From the NCBI GenBank assembly GCA_022605425.2, contig CM061248.1, positions 310,001 through 374,000 on the forward strand: DNA of 64,000 nt. Direction: 5' to 3'. Source of the stretch: Hamiltosporidium tvaerminnensis. Lineage: Eukaryota; Microsporidia; Dubosqiidae. A program made the position numbers and the translations under genes. Below the pieces are notes generated by a model. That model ran no database searches. It had not been told where the DNA came from and saw nothing but the letters and a program-made list of their open reading frames with translations. This document shows, in pieces, positions 32,284 through 43,575 of the stretch (positions within the stretch are counted from its first letter, which is position 1; each line of letters starts with the position of its first letter).

Positions 32284-32970
32284 TTATTTTGGCTTAAAAG
32301 TGTCTTTAAGTTGTTTATTCATATTTTCTGCAATTATTTTTGTTCCATATTTATCATCTGGGCATGAAATACAATCAATATCGTGTAATTTGAATTCATG
32401 AATTTTAGAAACACTAATATCTTCAATAAATTTACTTTTTATTTCATTCATCGCTTTAGAAATATCCTTTAAATAAATATCTCTGATATTGGTTTCTTTA
32501 AAATAAAAACTTATTATCTTTTTTCCATTTACGTCAATAAGATACAAAGGAAATAAATCTTTTATGAAAGGAGATTTTTCTTCATATTCGTCTATTTTTG
32601 TCGTAGAAGCAATATAATGTACAAGTGGTATTGGATCTTCACAGATATATTTCATGTCCCCGGTAGGTTGTGTGATCAAATCTGTTATAAGAATATAATT
32701 ATCTAATATTATTACTCGTAAAAGTCTTAAATCATGAAAATCCGTTTTAACCAATATATCACCTTCTTTTATTATTCTTCTATTTTTTTGAAACAGACAA
32801 AAACCCGCACTCGATGTAATGTAAGATTTATACTGTAATTGTTTACTGAGCTTAAAAACAGCAAATTGTTCATTTGTAGTTCCATAAACACCATCTATTA
32901 TTTTATTTACTGATTTAAATTTATCAATAAGGAGTGAAATTTTATTTTTATATTCTTCATCCTTTTTCAT
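32284..32970 (-). CDS. PH domain part of a Rho-type GEF (with last DH helix)
   Basis: 228 residues from an ATG. The first 45 residues (KDEEYKNKISLLIDKFKSVN onward) look like the final helix of a DH domain (the family pattern is a hydrophobic-heptad helix ending near Asn). Then a PH domain of the Rom2 type: NRRIIKEGDILVKTDFHDLR, LRVIILDNYILITDL, and a C-terminal helix with ISKAMNEIKSKF. The start ATG is therefore likely internal to an ancestral DH-PH protein. It lies 26 bases downstream of the DH ORF's stop in a different frame. The product by itself would lack most of the exchange domain, so its independent function is doubtful. Confidence 0.65.
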   Translation of the reverse strand: MKKDEEYKNKISLLIDKFKSVNKIIDGVYGTTNEQFAVFKLSKQLQYKSYITSSAGFCLFQKNRRIIKEGDILVKTDFHDLRLLRVIILDNYILITDLITQPTGDMKYICEDPIPLVHYIASTTKIDEYEEKSPFIKDLFPLYLIDVNGKKIISFYFKETNIRDIYLKDISKAMNEIKSKFIEDISVSKIHEFKLHDIDCISCPDDKYGTKIIAENMNKQLKDTFKPK

Positions 32971-32996
32971 TTTTCAAAACCGCCTTCCATAAAATA

Positions 32997-33602
32997 TCAT
33001 ACCTTGCCATTTTTTGACTTGGCCTGTAAAGAAAATGTTTGAATTCCTAAATTACTTATTTTTTTCTCTTTTAAAAAGGTAGTAACTTCTCTATAAAAAA
33101 TACGATTGTTTTTTAATTCTCTATCCATTTCAAATTCAGCAAGAGACAGATTCCCAGAATAATATTTATATATTTCAAACGTATCTATATTCTCCAAATA
33201 TATACTATGATATTCTAAATTGCTATAAACATTTTCATCTTCCTTTCCAATTCCTTTAAGTTCTAAAGATACAGAAATATTTATAGTATTTTTATTATTA
33301 CCATCAATTCCATTATTATCCATTATTTTATATTTTCCATTATCTTTAAATTTATTATTTTCTGTAAGTTCAATGTTTATTTTGGTCATTTCCTCGTACA
33401 ATCTGCAATGTAGATTCAAAATCGATTCCAGGTTTGAAAAAACAGCTTCTGTCAAATCATATTTACGTTGTGGTGGAAGTGACTTTAAACTTAAAATATA
33501 TTTTTTAAAATCTTTGCACCATACATTCAAATCGTTGATATATAGCTTTTCTGATTCGTATATTTCTGATAATGCTTCAAGTCTTTTTCTCTCGTTAGAC
33601 AT
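32997..33602 (-). CDS. DH (RhoGEF) domain part of a Rho-type GEF
   Basis: 201 residues. It starts directly with DH conserved region 1: LSEIYESEKLYINDLNVWCK. An Asn/Lys-rich insertion lies at about residues 83-120, then ISLAEF-like CR2 helices (LSLAEFEMDRELKNN), then NLGIQTFSLQAKS at the place of CR3. In Rho GEFs this is followed by the pattern of Pro, Gln-Arg and Arg-Tyr-Pro-Leu-Leu-Leu-Lys. Here the position-by-position match weakens (KSKNGKV), and a TGA at 32997-32999 ends the frame. The next ORF resumes exactly at the following DH helix. Fungal Rom1/2 also have a DEP domain before DH; none is visible upstream. Most likely the 5' part of one Rho1 exchange factor gene now broken, or mis-sequenced. 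Confidence 0.65.
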   Translation of the reverse strand: MSNERKRLEALSEIYESEKLYINDLNVWCKDFKKYILSLKSLPPQRKYDLTEAVFSNLESILNLHCRLYEEMTKINIELTENNKFKDNGKYKIMDNNGIDGNNKNTINISVSLELKGIGKEDENVYSNLEYHSIYLENIDTFEIYKYYSGNLSLAEFEMDRELKNNRIFYREVTTFLKEKKISNLGIQTFSLQAKSKNGKV

Positions 33603-34742
33603 TCGTATTTATTTTAATTTGTTTTTATTTGTTTATTTTAAATGAAATATTTGAAACAAATTTATCAAAATACATTCTGATCTTTGATTTATTTTTTTGG
33701 TGCAAAAGAATATTCCGAAGGATTTTTATGAAGTTTGGCTTCATATTTAGCTCATCACTCCTTATTTAAATAACTATTCTTGTTTCCTATTTATTTTTTT
33801 TATTCTCTCTAATTCACTTAAAAATTCTTCTTTTCCTTCGATTTCTTAGATTAATTCAAGAATATATTTTTTTTCTTAACAGTAAATTCACTTGAGAAAT
33901 TATATTTCAGCTTCTTAAAATTTCTCAGTATTGAAAATATATGAACTGAGAAGGAAATATCAAAGTAATAAATGAATATAAAACAAATATTTTTTATTTT
34001 AAATAGATACATTAAAATAATAGATTCATAAATTATTTGGATATTCTTGGTATTATGTTCTGCAACTCAAAGCTTTTTTCTAACATTTTTAGTATCGTTT
34101 TCCATACCTAGTCATTGTTTGATTAAGTTTCATCTGATAGTAATTCCTTCTGATACTTTTTAATCAGTATGTTCAAGAGTTACAAAAAATGGTTAAGGAA
34201 ATCTTCTAAAATTTTTTAGCATTATATAATGAAACCTTTTTGTGAAAATAGAGCAATTTCATTGAAAGTCCGAGTTAAAAATACGTTTTAAAATATTTTT
34301 AGTAAATATTATAACTAATTGAACGTTTCTATTTAAGACAAAGAATAAAGTACATTTAAATTATAAATGAAAATGTATAAAAGCTTTTCGATTTGTTTCT
34401 AAAAAATATGTGTAACGCCAAATGAAAATATAAGTAGAAAAATAAGTGGTGGAATTGTAGAATGTCGTATCTATAGAAAATATAAATATATTTTCAAACT
34501 GAATTAAAGATGCTATTTAATTTGAAGAATAGATTTATATTTAATGTATTTTATATTTCTAAAGAATTATACTTTTGTAATAACTAGGAATTGAAACCGA
34601 ATTATATATTTAGGGAATAAAGAAAAATATGTGATAATATCTTTTTTTGTAATGAGATGTACATCGAAATTATTTATAAAGATTTATTTGTAGACTTTTC
34701 AATATTTTAACTATTTAGGAATAATTTGATAAATATATTTTT
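33603..34742. other. AT-rich spacer, no gene seen
   Basis: Lies between the RhoGEF start and the end of the TBC gene. No open frame with recognisable sequence, no repeat noted. Confidence 0.5.
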
Positions 34743-35795
34743 TTAATTAAGCATATTTCTCAGTTCATTTCTTAATTTATCTGCCAATTTAAATATTAAA
34801 TCTATGTTTTTTTTATTACAAGATTGCAATTCGACCATGCATGTTTCGAAATCAGAACATATTAGTGTATCCTTCATATCTATAAGTATTGAAACTGCAC
34901 AAAATGTTACCATTTCAAACCTATTATAATCTGATAAGAATTTATCCCATAGAAGTATAACTTTATCCAAGGAGAATTCGTGTGACAGAAGTAATGAAAT
35001 CCATCTGAAATGAAAAAAATTATTTAAAAGACCTTTTTCTTCCATAGAATTGTATAAATGTGAATCTGCTAATTTTAACAATTTAAACACATTGTTCATT
35101 TTACTTCTAATTCCGTTCTCTTTATCAAAATCCATATCCTGTATAAAATTCTCACCTATTTCAGCCATGAGATTATAAAAACAAAAAAATGAATCTTCTT
35201 CCGCATATAACCTATCTTCCTCATCGATACTGTTTATCATTACATAATAAATTGGTATTAATATCATATTCATTCCTTGAACATACCCTATTGAGGAATT
35301 GGTGATTTTATATGTTAGAAGAATTCTTTTAATCGAATCTCTGTGTGAAGAAGAAAAATTCAATGAAGAATTATCTGAATCGAGAAATTTACAATGAATT
35401 TTCTCTACGTTGTTTTCTTTTACTGTAAAAGGAAACAATATTGTTCTATCAATATCATTATTTATAATTCTATCACATAATAATTTTATATTCTTTTGTC
35501 TAATAGCATTTTCATAGTAAAATTTGTAATGTTTTCTTCTACTTTTAATGAAATGATCGTATTTGAATTTGTTTTTGGGAAAGTATCCAAGAAATAATTT
35601 CCAGTATTTAGGACGTAAATATTTATTGCAATAACCGTTATAGCAATATAATTTTAATTGATTCAAATCTAAAAATAAATTGTCTTTATGATCAAGTTGA
35701 CGACATATTCTTTTGAATACTAGAAGCGCTTCTTCTTCAGTTAAAATATTCTTTTTACATAAAAGTAGGTCTTGTATTTCATTTTCTTCATCCAT
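34743..35795 (-). CDS. TBC-domain Rab GTPase-activating protein (TBC1D13/Gyp-like)
   Basis: 350 residues, nearly all TBC domain. It would speed GTP hydrolysis by a Rab in vesicle traffic. What is seen: RPKYWKLFLGYFP (TBC motif start), INNDIDRT with the arginine finger Arg117, GYVQGMN with the glutamine finger Gln173, the AEEDSFFCFYNLMAEIGENF block, NFFHFRWISLLLSHEFSL and the VILLWDKFLSD helix. Both catalytic fingers are kept, so it should be active. The combination of FRWISLLLSHEF with AE-DSFFCF-LM points to the TBC1D13 subgroup over Gyp1. No other domain is attached. The start ATG is the only one near the N-terminus; no CCC precedes it. Confidence 0.88.
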   Translation of the reverse strand: MDEENEIQDLLLCKKNILTEEEALLVFKRICRQLDHKDNLFLDLNQLKLYCYNGYCNKYLRPKYWKLFLGYFPKNKFKYDHFIKSRRKHYKFYYENAIRQKNIKLLCDRIINNDIDRTILFPFTVKENNVEKIHCKFLDSDNSSLNFSSSHRDSIKRILLTYKITNSSIGYVQGMNMILIPIYYVMINSIDEEDRLYAEEDSFFCFYNLMAEIGENFIQDMDFDKENGIRSKMNNVFKLLKLADSHLYNSMEEKGLLNNFFHFRWISLLLSHEFSLDKVILLWDKFLSDYNRFEMVTFCAVSILIDMKDTLICSDFETCMVELQSCNKKNIDLIFKLADKLRNELRNMLN

Positions 35796-36383
35796 TTTGT
35801 GAATAAGCTGCTGAAATATAAAGATATTGTATCTGAAACAATATATTCATCAAAGTTATGATAAAATTTAGATTGTAGATGTTTCATATCTCACGAATGA
35901 ATTTCTAAAATATAAATTATATTGAAAAAAGGTTATTTATATTAAACTAAAGAAATGTTTTACAAATACTATAAAATATATAAATACATTTATCTATTTT
36001 TTAAAAATCTTAATCTCACAATCAATATATATATTTTCACTTATTCGGTTTTTAGTATAAATATCAATTCTATCTTTATTTACAACCTATTAAATTATGA
36101 ATTATAATACAAAAACTTTACTGTAATCTATTATATTAATCAATATTAAAAGATAATCACTTATTTCTTAAGATAATGTTATTAATTTAATACTTAAATA
36201 AAAAAATGATTTGTACTTTTTATAAAAAATGTCCAATACACATATTTTTAATCGTTTGAAAATTAAGTTGTGGTAATCGACCAATAAATTCGTAAAAATT
36301 TGTAAATTAAATTATTATTGAGTTTTATTGGTTTGGTTTATATTTGAAAAGGAGAATATTAAAGTTCTATTTCGAGTTTTAGT
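35796..36383. other. Divergent intergenic region between TBC and GID4 genes
   Basis: About 590 bases, AT-rich. It must hold both promoters, but I see no CCC-type motif near either start. TATAAA-like strings are frequent because of composition and carry no weight. Confidence 0.4.
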
Positions 36384-36941
36384 ATGGGAATGAATTATCT
36401 ATCTGGCATAGAAAACGGCGCCTTTTATGAAGGCGAGCAAATGACACCAACAGGACCATTTAAAATAGATATGAAGGTAGAATTAATACAGCTAAGACAG
36501 GGATTTTTATGTGGTGTGTTTAGAATATACAATCTAACAAAAGAGCACGATCTTCTTATAACGTATTTTGAAGGTGAAATTATGGGAACATATACCAATC
36601 CATTTTTACCGGCTCTTACAAGCGAAGCAGAGGATGATATACTTCATTGGAATAAATTTCCGGAATGGGAATTGAATTATATTTCTGAACCAGAATCTTA
36701 TGATTATGAAGCCAATAATTTTCTATACATTAAAATTAAAGAAAGGTTTTTATTACCCGATCCATCAATAAAAAACATACCAGGTGCATCTATAGAAGGA
36801 TTATACTATTGTAGGTATAGTAAACAAAAGGATTTTTTTAGTGGATTTTATTTTTATAAAAATTATACTTCCAATACTTCACAGCATCTTAAACTTCAAA
36901 GAACAAAAAAAAGAACAGCTGAATATTATGAGTTTTGTTAA
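36384..36941 (+). CDS. GID4: GID4/VID24-family degron receptor of the GID/CTLH ubiquitin ligase
   Basis: 185 residues, close to the folded beta-barrel core of human GID4 and without the long N-terminal extension. GID4 binds N-terminal proline degrons and brings them to the GID/CTLH E3 ligase. What is seen, in family order: FKIDMKVELIQLRQGFLCGV, FRIYNLTKEHDLLITYFEGE, then IMGTYTNPFL, HWNKFPEW, YDYEANNFLYIKIKERFLLP and DPSIKNIPGASIEGLYYCRY, then GFYFYKNY, and the ending EYYEFC. This matches each strand of Vid24 proteins. The start is ATG at 36384, with a second ATG two codons later. It is divergent from the TBC gene. Other GID subunits are not in the window. Confidence 0.88.
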   Translation: MGMNYLSGIENGAFYEGEQMTPTGPFKIDMKVELIQLRQGFLCGVFRIYNLTKEHDLLITYFEGEIMGTYTNPFLPALTSEAEDDILHWNKFPEWELNYISEPESYDYEANNFLYIKIKERFLLPDPSIKNIPGASIEGLYYCRYSKQKDFFSGFYFYKNYTSNTSQHLKLQRTKKRTAEYYEFC

Positions 36942-39918
36942 TTTATAAGAATAAACATTTCTTTTGTTTTAGTTACATTATTTCTGAAAAATTATACTTT
37001 CTAATATTATTCACCTTAAAAAAAACAAAATTTTATTTTCTAATTTGTTCTTAATTTAATAAATTATCATAAAAGAAATTATTTAATAAGAATAAATTAG
37101 AATCTTTTACTGAATTTTTTTTATTAAGAGCTGTAGTGTATATGTTAAAACAAAAAAACTTTTTTATATACCAATGCGAATATATACAAATTCATGAAAA
37201 TCGCTAGACTGTGATTTAAGAGAGCAATAAAACTTGTTTATTTTTAAGGTTTTTTGAATTCATATTTTTATATCTTTGATTACAATTTTTAAAATCATTT
37301 ATTCGAACAAACATGATGGATTTAATATTTAAAACGGTGTGAGTTTGGATTACACCAGTAAAACCGCCTTTTATTTATCATTTAAGAAAAATACGGTGTA
37401 CCTCATGAAATTAAGGCAAATAAGCAATTGGATTTTGTTTTGAGTTCCCAAGATTAAGTTTAGAGTTTTTGAATTGCAAAAAAAAACCAGATATATATAT
37501 TGGAAGAGCAATTAGCTATAATTTGATCCTAAAATTTGTATATTCGTGTAAATATAAAATTTAAAATTTGTATAAATTTATGATTACTTTTCAAATAACT
37601 TGGCAAAAGAAATTTTTGTGTACGAAAAGAGAGTTTTTTTTCCTACTATTAATGCATACTTGGTATATAGCTGCCTTGGTACATTCATAATTTAACACCA
37701 TTTACATCAAACATCAAAACATTAACATAAAACCTTTCTGCAATATACTTGATTGTAAATTATTTAAAATCTCCATATTACAATTTCTTTTTAATAAATT
37801 GATTTATATCTTCAACCAAATTTTTATATCACATTAGTTTATATCTTTATAGGTCAAAAATTAAATTCCTATGTATAAATAAAACCAAAGAATATTTTAT
37901 AACCAAATTTGATTCAATAATCTTCATTTGTAAAATAAATTTCAAAGAAAGTTAAAATATTTCTAAAATTAGATTTTGTGTTGGATATAAATGTGAGAAA
38001 TAAATGACTTTATTTCTATTTTAAATTTATATTCTACAAACGAATTTAAGGATATTATAATCAAGATGATACATCTTCAATTTTGTAATTAGACCACAGT
38101 TGTGACCTTTATTTTCGAATAAAAATACTCTTTACTTCGATTCAATATAATAACCGTTTATTTAAGGTAAAAAAAACATTTCTGTTTGTGTTTAATATAT
38201 TTGATATTTATTTTAGACTATACATCTATATTACAAAATCATTTTACTTAGATATATCAAGGTCTCAAAATAAAATATTAAAGCATGTACTTCTTTACAA
38301 AACAAAAATGTGGATTACTGGTGATCGAAACAGGTAATTTATTCTTTTGAAAAAAGTCTTGCAAACGAAAAAGTAGATTTTGTGTAAAAACACACTCAAA
38401 ATATTTAAAGTTTAGGTTTTACAATACTCATATATTTTGATTATACTTTCAACATAATTTCAAATATAAACCAATGAAAAAACTTAGAATATATATAAGA
38501 TTGATATCGAAAAACATTCTATTATAATTAGCTTAAAGGCAAAAATGGCCTGGTTTTAGTATTTAGTGCGGTTAAAAAAAGCAGAAAGTTATTTTAAATT
38601 TTATGTTTACCTATTATTTCAACGTGTGTATCAGAAAAAATCATAGACCAGTCGAAATATATGTACAATTAATTCGTTTAAGTTTACATAAATCATTTCA
38701 TAATTTATTGCCGAAGTAAATTGGATTCGTTCATAAAGACAGATTAAACTTGTAAGATAATATAAGTATATCATATAAAGATTAGAAATATAACAACACT
38801 AATTTTATTACATATCACATCGATCGGAAACGTAATTTTATAAAGCAGATATCTAAACCGAGTATTTTATCAAAATTACTCTTTCGATAAAAATATTGAG
38901 TCAAATAAAACCAAATGGAAACTAAAAAGGCTTAAAAAACATATCAACTAAAGAAGGCCTTGTCAAACTATCAAAAACCTTGATTAAAAACAAGATTTTT
39001 AGGACCAATATATTTTTTTTAATCTCTATAAATTTAAACCTTTTCAAGAACGAAATGTTGCAATTAAACAGTAAACATTCTTATGATCTTACATATCCTT
39101 TAGTTATAATTGTATGAATAAAAAAATTTCATGTAAATTTCAGAAAAATCGCATTTTCTATTTGTTTAGAATATTCATTTAAGGAAAAAAGATTGTTTTT
39201 TATAAAGATTTATTACAGTACTTTTGCCACAACAGGAACTATGTTTCGCGTGAGATATAATTCCTTGTTTTTTTATCATGATGTAATGGAAAATTCTATG
39301 ATGATATGATCCATCTAAGGAACCATGATTATGTTGAAAAAATTAAATTAGATAAGGCTTATTATAACTTTGACATGACGATATTCTTTAAAATTTTATA
39401 ATTAATTTTGGAATATTTTTAATTTTTTTTTTGTTATTCCTACAAAAATTCCAGTTTAAATTACTAGATAAATATTTATACCTAAAGTAATATTTAGACA
39501 TGGGAAAAAATGAAAATTTAATGCAAAAATATTCAAGATATGATGACACCACCAATATTATTCTAACAAAGTATTAAGGATTAAAAATACTAAGGAATTC
39601 TGTTTCATGAATATGATACATTATATGATCAAAACTAATAAACAAACTCCATTTAAGATTTCAATAAAGAGTCAAAATTGAAATCTTAAAACTGTATTTT
39701 TTCTATTTATAAATTTTTGTCACCTAGAAAGATTTGTTTAGGTTTTGTCTCGTTTAAATTCAAAAAATAATCTTAGCCTCTTACCGGTGTTTTCTATAGA
39801 TCAGAAAATTTATTTTTAATTCCAAATATACTATGATGCTAAGAAGTGACTTATTACATCAGAAAGTATCAATTATAAAATAAAAAACGCTATTAGTTAT
39901 ATTTAATATGAAATTACG
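36942..39918. other. AT-rich intergenic DNA, no gene seen
   Basis: About 3 kb with no recognisable coding. ACTGGTGATCGAAA near 38326 resembles GCTGGTGATCGAAATC near 20078, a possible short shared element end, not enough to call a repeat. Confidence 0.5.
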
Positions 39919-40046
39919 TTAGAGGAACCGACCATAAACATAAATGAAGAGTTGGATTTAGAAGAAGAGACAGTAAGTGGTTAAAGAGGTAAAAGAAAAT
40001 ACATATAAATGGTAAAAATATTTTGACCCAGAATTTTATTAAATAT
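39919..40046 (+). mobile_element. 3'-end fragment of the R2-like retroelement
   Basis: GTTAGAGGAACCGACCATAA through GACCCAGAATTTTATTAAAT is collinear with 19745-19873, the last 29 codons and 3' end of the intact element, with about 15% differences and small indels. Only the 3' end is present, as expected from a 5'-truncated target-primed insertion. Confidence 0.85.
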
Positions 40047-40678
40047 ATTTAATCTGAAGTTATTTGAATATTTAAGCGAAAAAAAATATTGAAAATTAGT
40101 ATTAGAATATAAAATAATAAACTAAATATATCTTCAAGAAAAAAAAATATGAAATGATATATATGGTAGAATTGATCTAATTAATTTCGTTCATGTTCTT
40201 AAACAGAAACAAATTTGAGAAAAAAATTGGTCAATTGCTAATCATTTATAAATTCTGTGATAAAATGGCTTTATTATTAAAATATATACAATTATTTTCC
40301 CAGGTAGAAAATAAAATCGTGAAATCCTCAATATAAATTTTAAAAAGTGTAAAACTAGTTAATAGCTAGCAAAAAATATTTTTACAGATTTTCTTAATTG
40401 TGAAGCGACTGCACTTAATGATGAATACAATACTGAGTGAAAATCAGATTCGATACGCCTATGCGCAGCAATACGATTACCTTCATTCATAAAACAGAAA
40501 AGAAAGAAAACATATCCGATTAAAAACTCAATATCAAATTAATAATCAAGAGCTATAAGGAAAAAATAACACATCAATCTAGTTATAAGAATATATGAAA
40601 AAAAGACACAATAATATATCTTCTAAGTTAATTTATTTTCTTATTACATTATAAATACTAGTTTTTTCTTAGCTTTCA
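40047..40678. other. Spacer between retroelement fragment and 5S gene, no gene seen
   Basis: AT-rich; no coding or repeat signal recognised. Confidence 0.5.
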
Positions 40679-40794
40679 GCTACGGCCATATCCAGAGTAA
40701 AGCACCGGAAATCGTCAGATCTCCGAAGTTAAGCCACCGAGAGCCAGGGTAGTACTAAGTAGGGCGACCGCTTGGGAACCTCTGGTGCTGTAGT
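40679..40794 (+). rRNA. 5S ribosomal RNA
   Basis: About 115 bases with the 5S signature: CTACGGCCATATCC at the 5' end, TCTCCGAAGTTAAGC in loop B/box A, GAGCCAGGGTAGTACTAAGT (box C area), GGGCGACCGCTTGGGAACC and GGTGCTGTAG at the 3' end. The termini CTACGGC and GCTGTAG pair to close helix I. A TTTT followed by a longer T run begins at 40794, a normal RNA polymerase III stop. The internal promoter (box A AAGTTAAGC and box C) looks intact. It stands alone, not in an rDNA unit, between two R2-like fragments. Confidence 0.95.
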
Positions 40795-40808
40795 TTTGTT
40801 TTTTTCCA
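40795..40808 (+). terminator. Pol III T-run terminator of the 5S gene
   Basis: TTTTGTTTTTTTC directly follows the 5S 3' end, the expected termination signal for RNA polymerase III. Confidence 0.7.
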
Positions 40809-41099
40809 AAAGATGTAATCCTAGTTTAATTTTATTAAGATTCAATAGAGAATATTTTTTCTTTTATCATTAAACTTAAGGACAGAAATGATTTTTGTTT
40901 TTTTATAAATATAATACTAGTTAAATAACAATTCGATCTTTAAAAGTAATTAATGGGTTTTTAAGATGATTTAAACTTTTAGTTTTTAAATTAATTAGTA
41001 TTTATACGAATTCTTTTGATGTTTATAAAAGAACTTGAAGTATAGATGGGGAATTAATTTAATATTTAAGTGATTTAAAAAACCGAGCTAAACGTGTAT

Positions 41100-42545
41100 T
41101 CAAAAGTATAAGCTTCATCTTAAAAATCAAATTCGTGTTTTTTTTCGCAGAACATCTACATGTGTGATCTTAATTTCACAATAATATTGTAATGCCTCTA
41201 AAAGAACCGAAAAACTTCTTTTAGCTAAATGAGGCAGTGAGTGTAGTGTTAGAGCTAGTAGTGTACATCTTAACTACGAATGCAAATGGTTTTTGTAGAA
41301 TTCTCGAATTGGCTTGAAAGAACCTTCAATATTGTTTTCCTGCCTAATATGTGCATGCTTCTGATATTCATAAATTATTTGAAATAAATTCAGAAATTCA
41401 ACTCGTCAAGCAAATTTTTCCATTCTAATTTAGTAATTTAAAATATCAGGCACTACAGAAAGGCTTTTAAAGATTAAATATAGGTTCTAAGAAGAAATTT
41501 TTCAAAAATAACTTAAAAGAGATTCAACTTTAGAAGGTATTTCACAAAATAGAAAATCGAAAACTATATTCAAAGCTTTATGAGGCAATATAAAATGAGC
41601 TAGCGCGTCTTATGATTCTTTAAACTACATAAGGAAAGTTAAATTAAGTTATTCTATGAGTTAATTTAATATAGAATAGAACATGAAATTAAGAACAAGA
41701 GTTATGTGTTAAAAAACAGCTCAGTAGAAGAATAAATCATTTAAAAACTCGATGTTAGAAAAAGCACAGGAATTGCTATACCATAAGGCATTTTGAAGTG
41801 TTTAGACAGTTCCACTTACTATTTTTAAATCGATGCAAATTCAAGTCTAGAAAAAGAATAAAGGGTAACTTAGTTTAGCAAATTTTCGATCATATGAATT
41901 CGGAATTACGAGTGGACACCAGAATAAAACCGACTTTTATTTCTGAATGATAAACAAAATATATTTGTGTAATATAAAAGTAAAAATGTGATTTCTCATA
42001 ATGAAGCTCGATTTCTTCCCAGTATTTATTTCTAATTGTTAAACTAAATAAAAACGGAGAAATATAATCTTTTAACCTTCGAGTTAAGCCTTATATATGT
42101 ATTTAGTTTTGAAATCATTCTTTATATGATAACCTGGGCCAATCGCGACAAAATACCACATAAATATCTTAAAAACCATGAAAAAAACATTGACACAGAT
42201 TGATAGATATTGTCGAAGAACACAAAAAGACAGTTGAAAGAATATATTTTTACCTTAAAAATAATTTGAGTCGAACAAAAAGCCGAACAAAGCCTTAATA
42301 GGTATTAGAAAATGAAATAAAACCACTAAAAACTAATAAAATTTTCAAGAGCATCGAATAACGAGAATATGATGTTACACAGGCAAAAAAACTCATAAAA
42401 TTTTTTTAGATGGAAGTATCACATCAAGGGAATGAACATTATTATAGAAATTACTCGGTTTTCAGAGAGAATGAAGCGGCAAGAGCTAGAAGAAATTATA
42501 TAAATATGTAAACAAATTTTCCAGAATTCAATTAAATAATAATCT
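41100..42545 (+). pseudogene. Decayed R2-like retroelement, C-terminal half to 3' end
   Basis: Collinear with about 18400-19875 of the intact element. TGAGGCAGTGAGTGTAGTGT (41230) aligns with GATGCAGTGCGTGCGGTGTT. AAAATCGAAAACTATATTCAAAG (41551) aligns with the AAACGAAAACTCCATTCAAAG linker. GAGTGGACACCAGAATAAAA (41911) is nearly identical to 19203-19222, next to the endonuclease. CCAGAATTCAATTAAATA near 42520 marks the 3' end. Stops, frameshifts and deletions are numerous, so it is a long-dead copy. Confidence 0.8.
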
Positions 42546-43099
42546 TGGAACATTACCTATATGCTGAATAAATATATAAATATTTCAAGTTGTATTACAT
42601 TATGGCACAAAAAATAATCCGTTTTTTTTAGCTGGACTCAATTATACCCATATTAAATAGTATACTGTATTATTACTACGATAAAACGATTCTTCATATG
42701 ATAAAGATTTTTGAATAAACATTGAATCAAACTGTAAATAGAATATAACTATATGTTGAACGTCTTTTAAAAGTAAAACATTACCATAAATTCTTGAGAA
42801 GCTGCTGTTTCACTTAAATTTTATTCAATACAAAAAAAAATACAGAAATTAAAATGTAAGGCAGAAATTTTAAGTCAAAGCCCCGATTCAAATCTGATTT
42901 ATTTATAACAGCGCATATTTCGAAAAAAAGAGCAATTTAAATTTGTTTTCATGACATTACGCAGTTTTAGGTTACATATAAATAACTGTTATCTTAATAC
43001 TACGCCTCTACCTCCTAGATACCTACATCCAAAATTATTTCATGTAAAAAGTTTTTATAACATAATTTATGCGCGAAGCAGTATCCGGTGCTCAGTAAA
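42546..43099. other. AT-rich spacer, no gene seen
   Basis: No coding or repeat recognised. Confidence 0.45.
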
Positions 43100-43575
43100 A
43101 ATCTGTTGCATGAATATGATCGTAGGTTGACTCCTGCCTAGACTTCCATGTGCCTATGCAGCATTCCCACTTACTCTACACTTTCCGAACCCCATAACTT
43201 CATGCTAAAATATATTTTGGCGCGTTACATATAATCTAATTAGACGTCGCAACTTCATACCAACAAGTATAACCTGCTACTTATATTTTCAGTCTTTAAA
43301 ATGTTTTTTTTATTTTTTTCTCGGGCGCAAAGTTTTCTAACCGAGTGACAAGGTTTTATAACCATACTTTGAATGCTAATTACGTTCAACTTCAGCCTCA
43401 GTCTACAATCTAGTTACATAAAAAACTATTAAATATATTAGCGAAAAAGGTTTCGCCATTTATTGGACTTCCTCTTCTCAAAAAATCCCATAAAACAATC
43501 TAAAATGTAGTGTGACTTTATTCATACCAAAAATCTAAACAATGATCTTTAAATCAATTTCAAAAACCTATTTCT
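43100..43575 (-). repeat. Dispersed repeat family A, copy 4 (reverse)
   Basis: On the - strand the copy reads AAGATCATTGTTTAGATTTT, TTGGTATGAATAAAGTC, then GGCGAAACCTTTTTCGCTAA and TTATGTAACTAGATTGTAGA, followed by a GC-richer tail. These match copies 1-3 block by block; similarity to copy 2 is best after the GAAACC block. Confidence 0.6.

Noticed and set aside
32960-33000. A 41-base intron (GTATGA...AAAAAG) joining the DH and PH ORFs in frame
   Set aside because: The splice would restore the frame, but the sites and lack of a branch point are unconvincing and it would delete about 13 residues of a conserved DH helix that otherwise aligns one-to-one. Kept only as an option to test.
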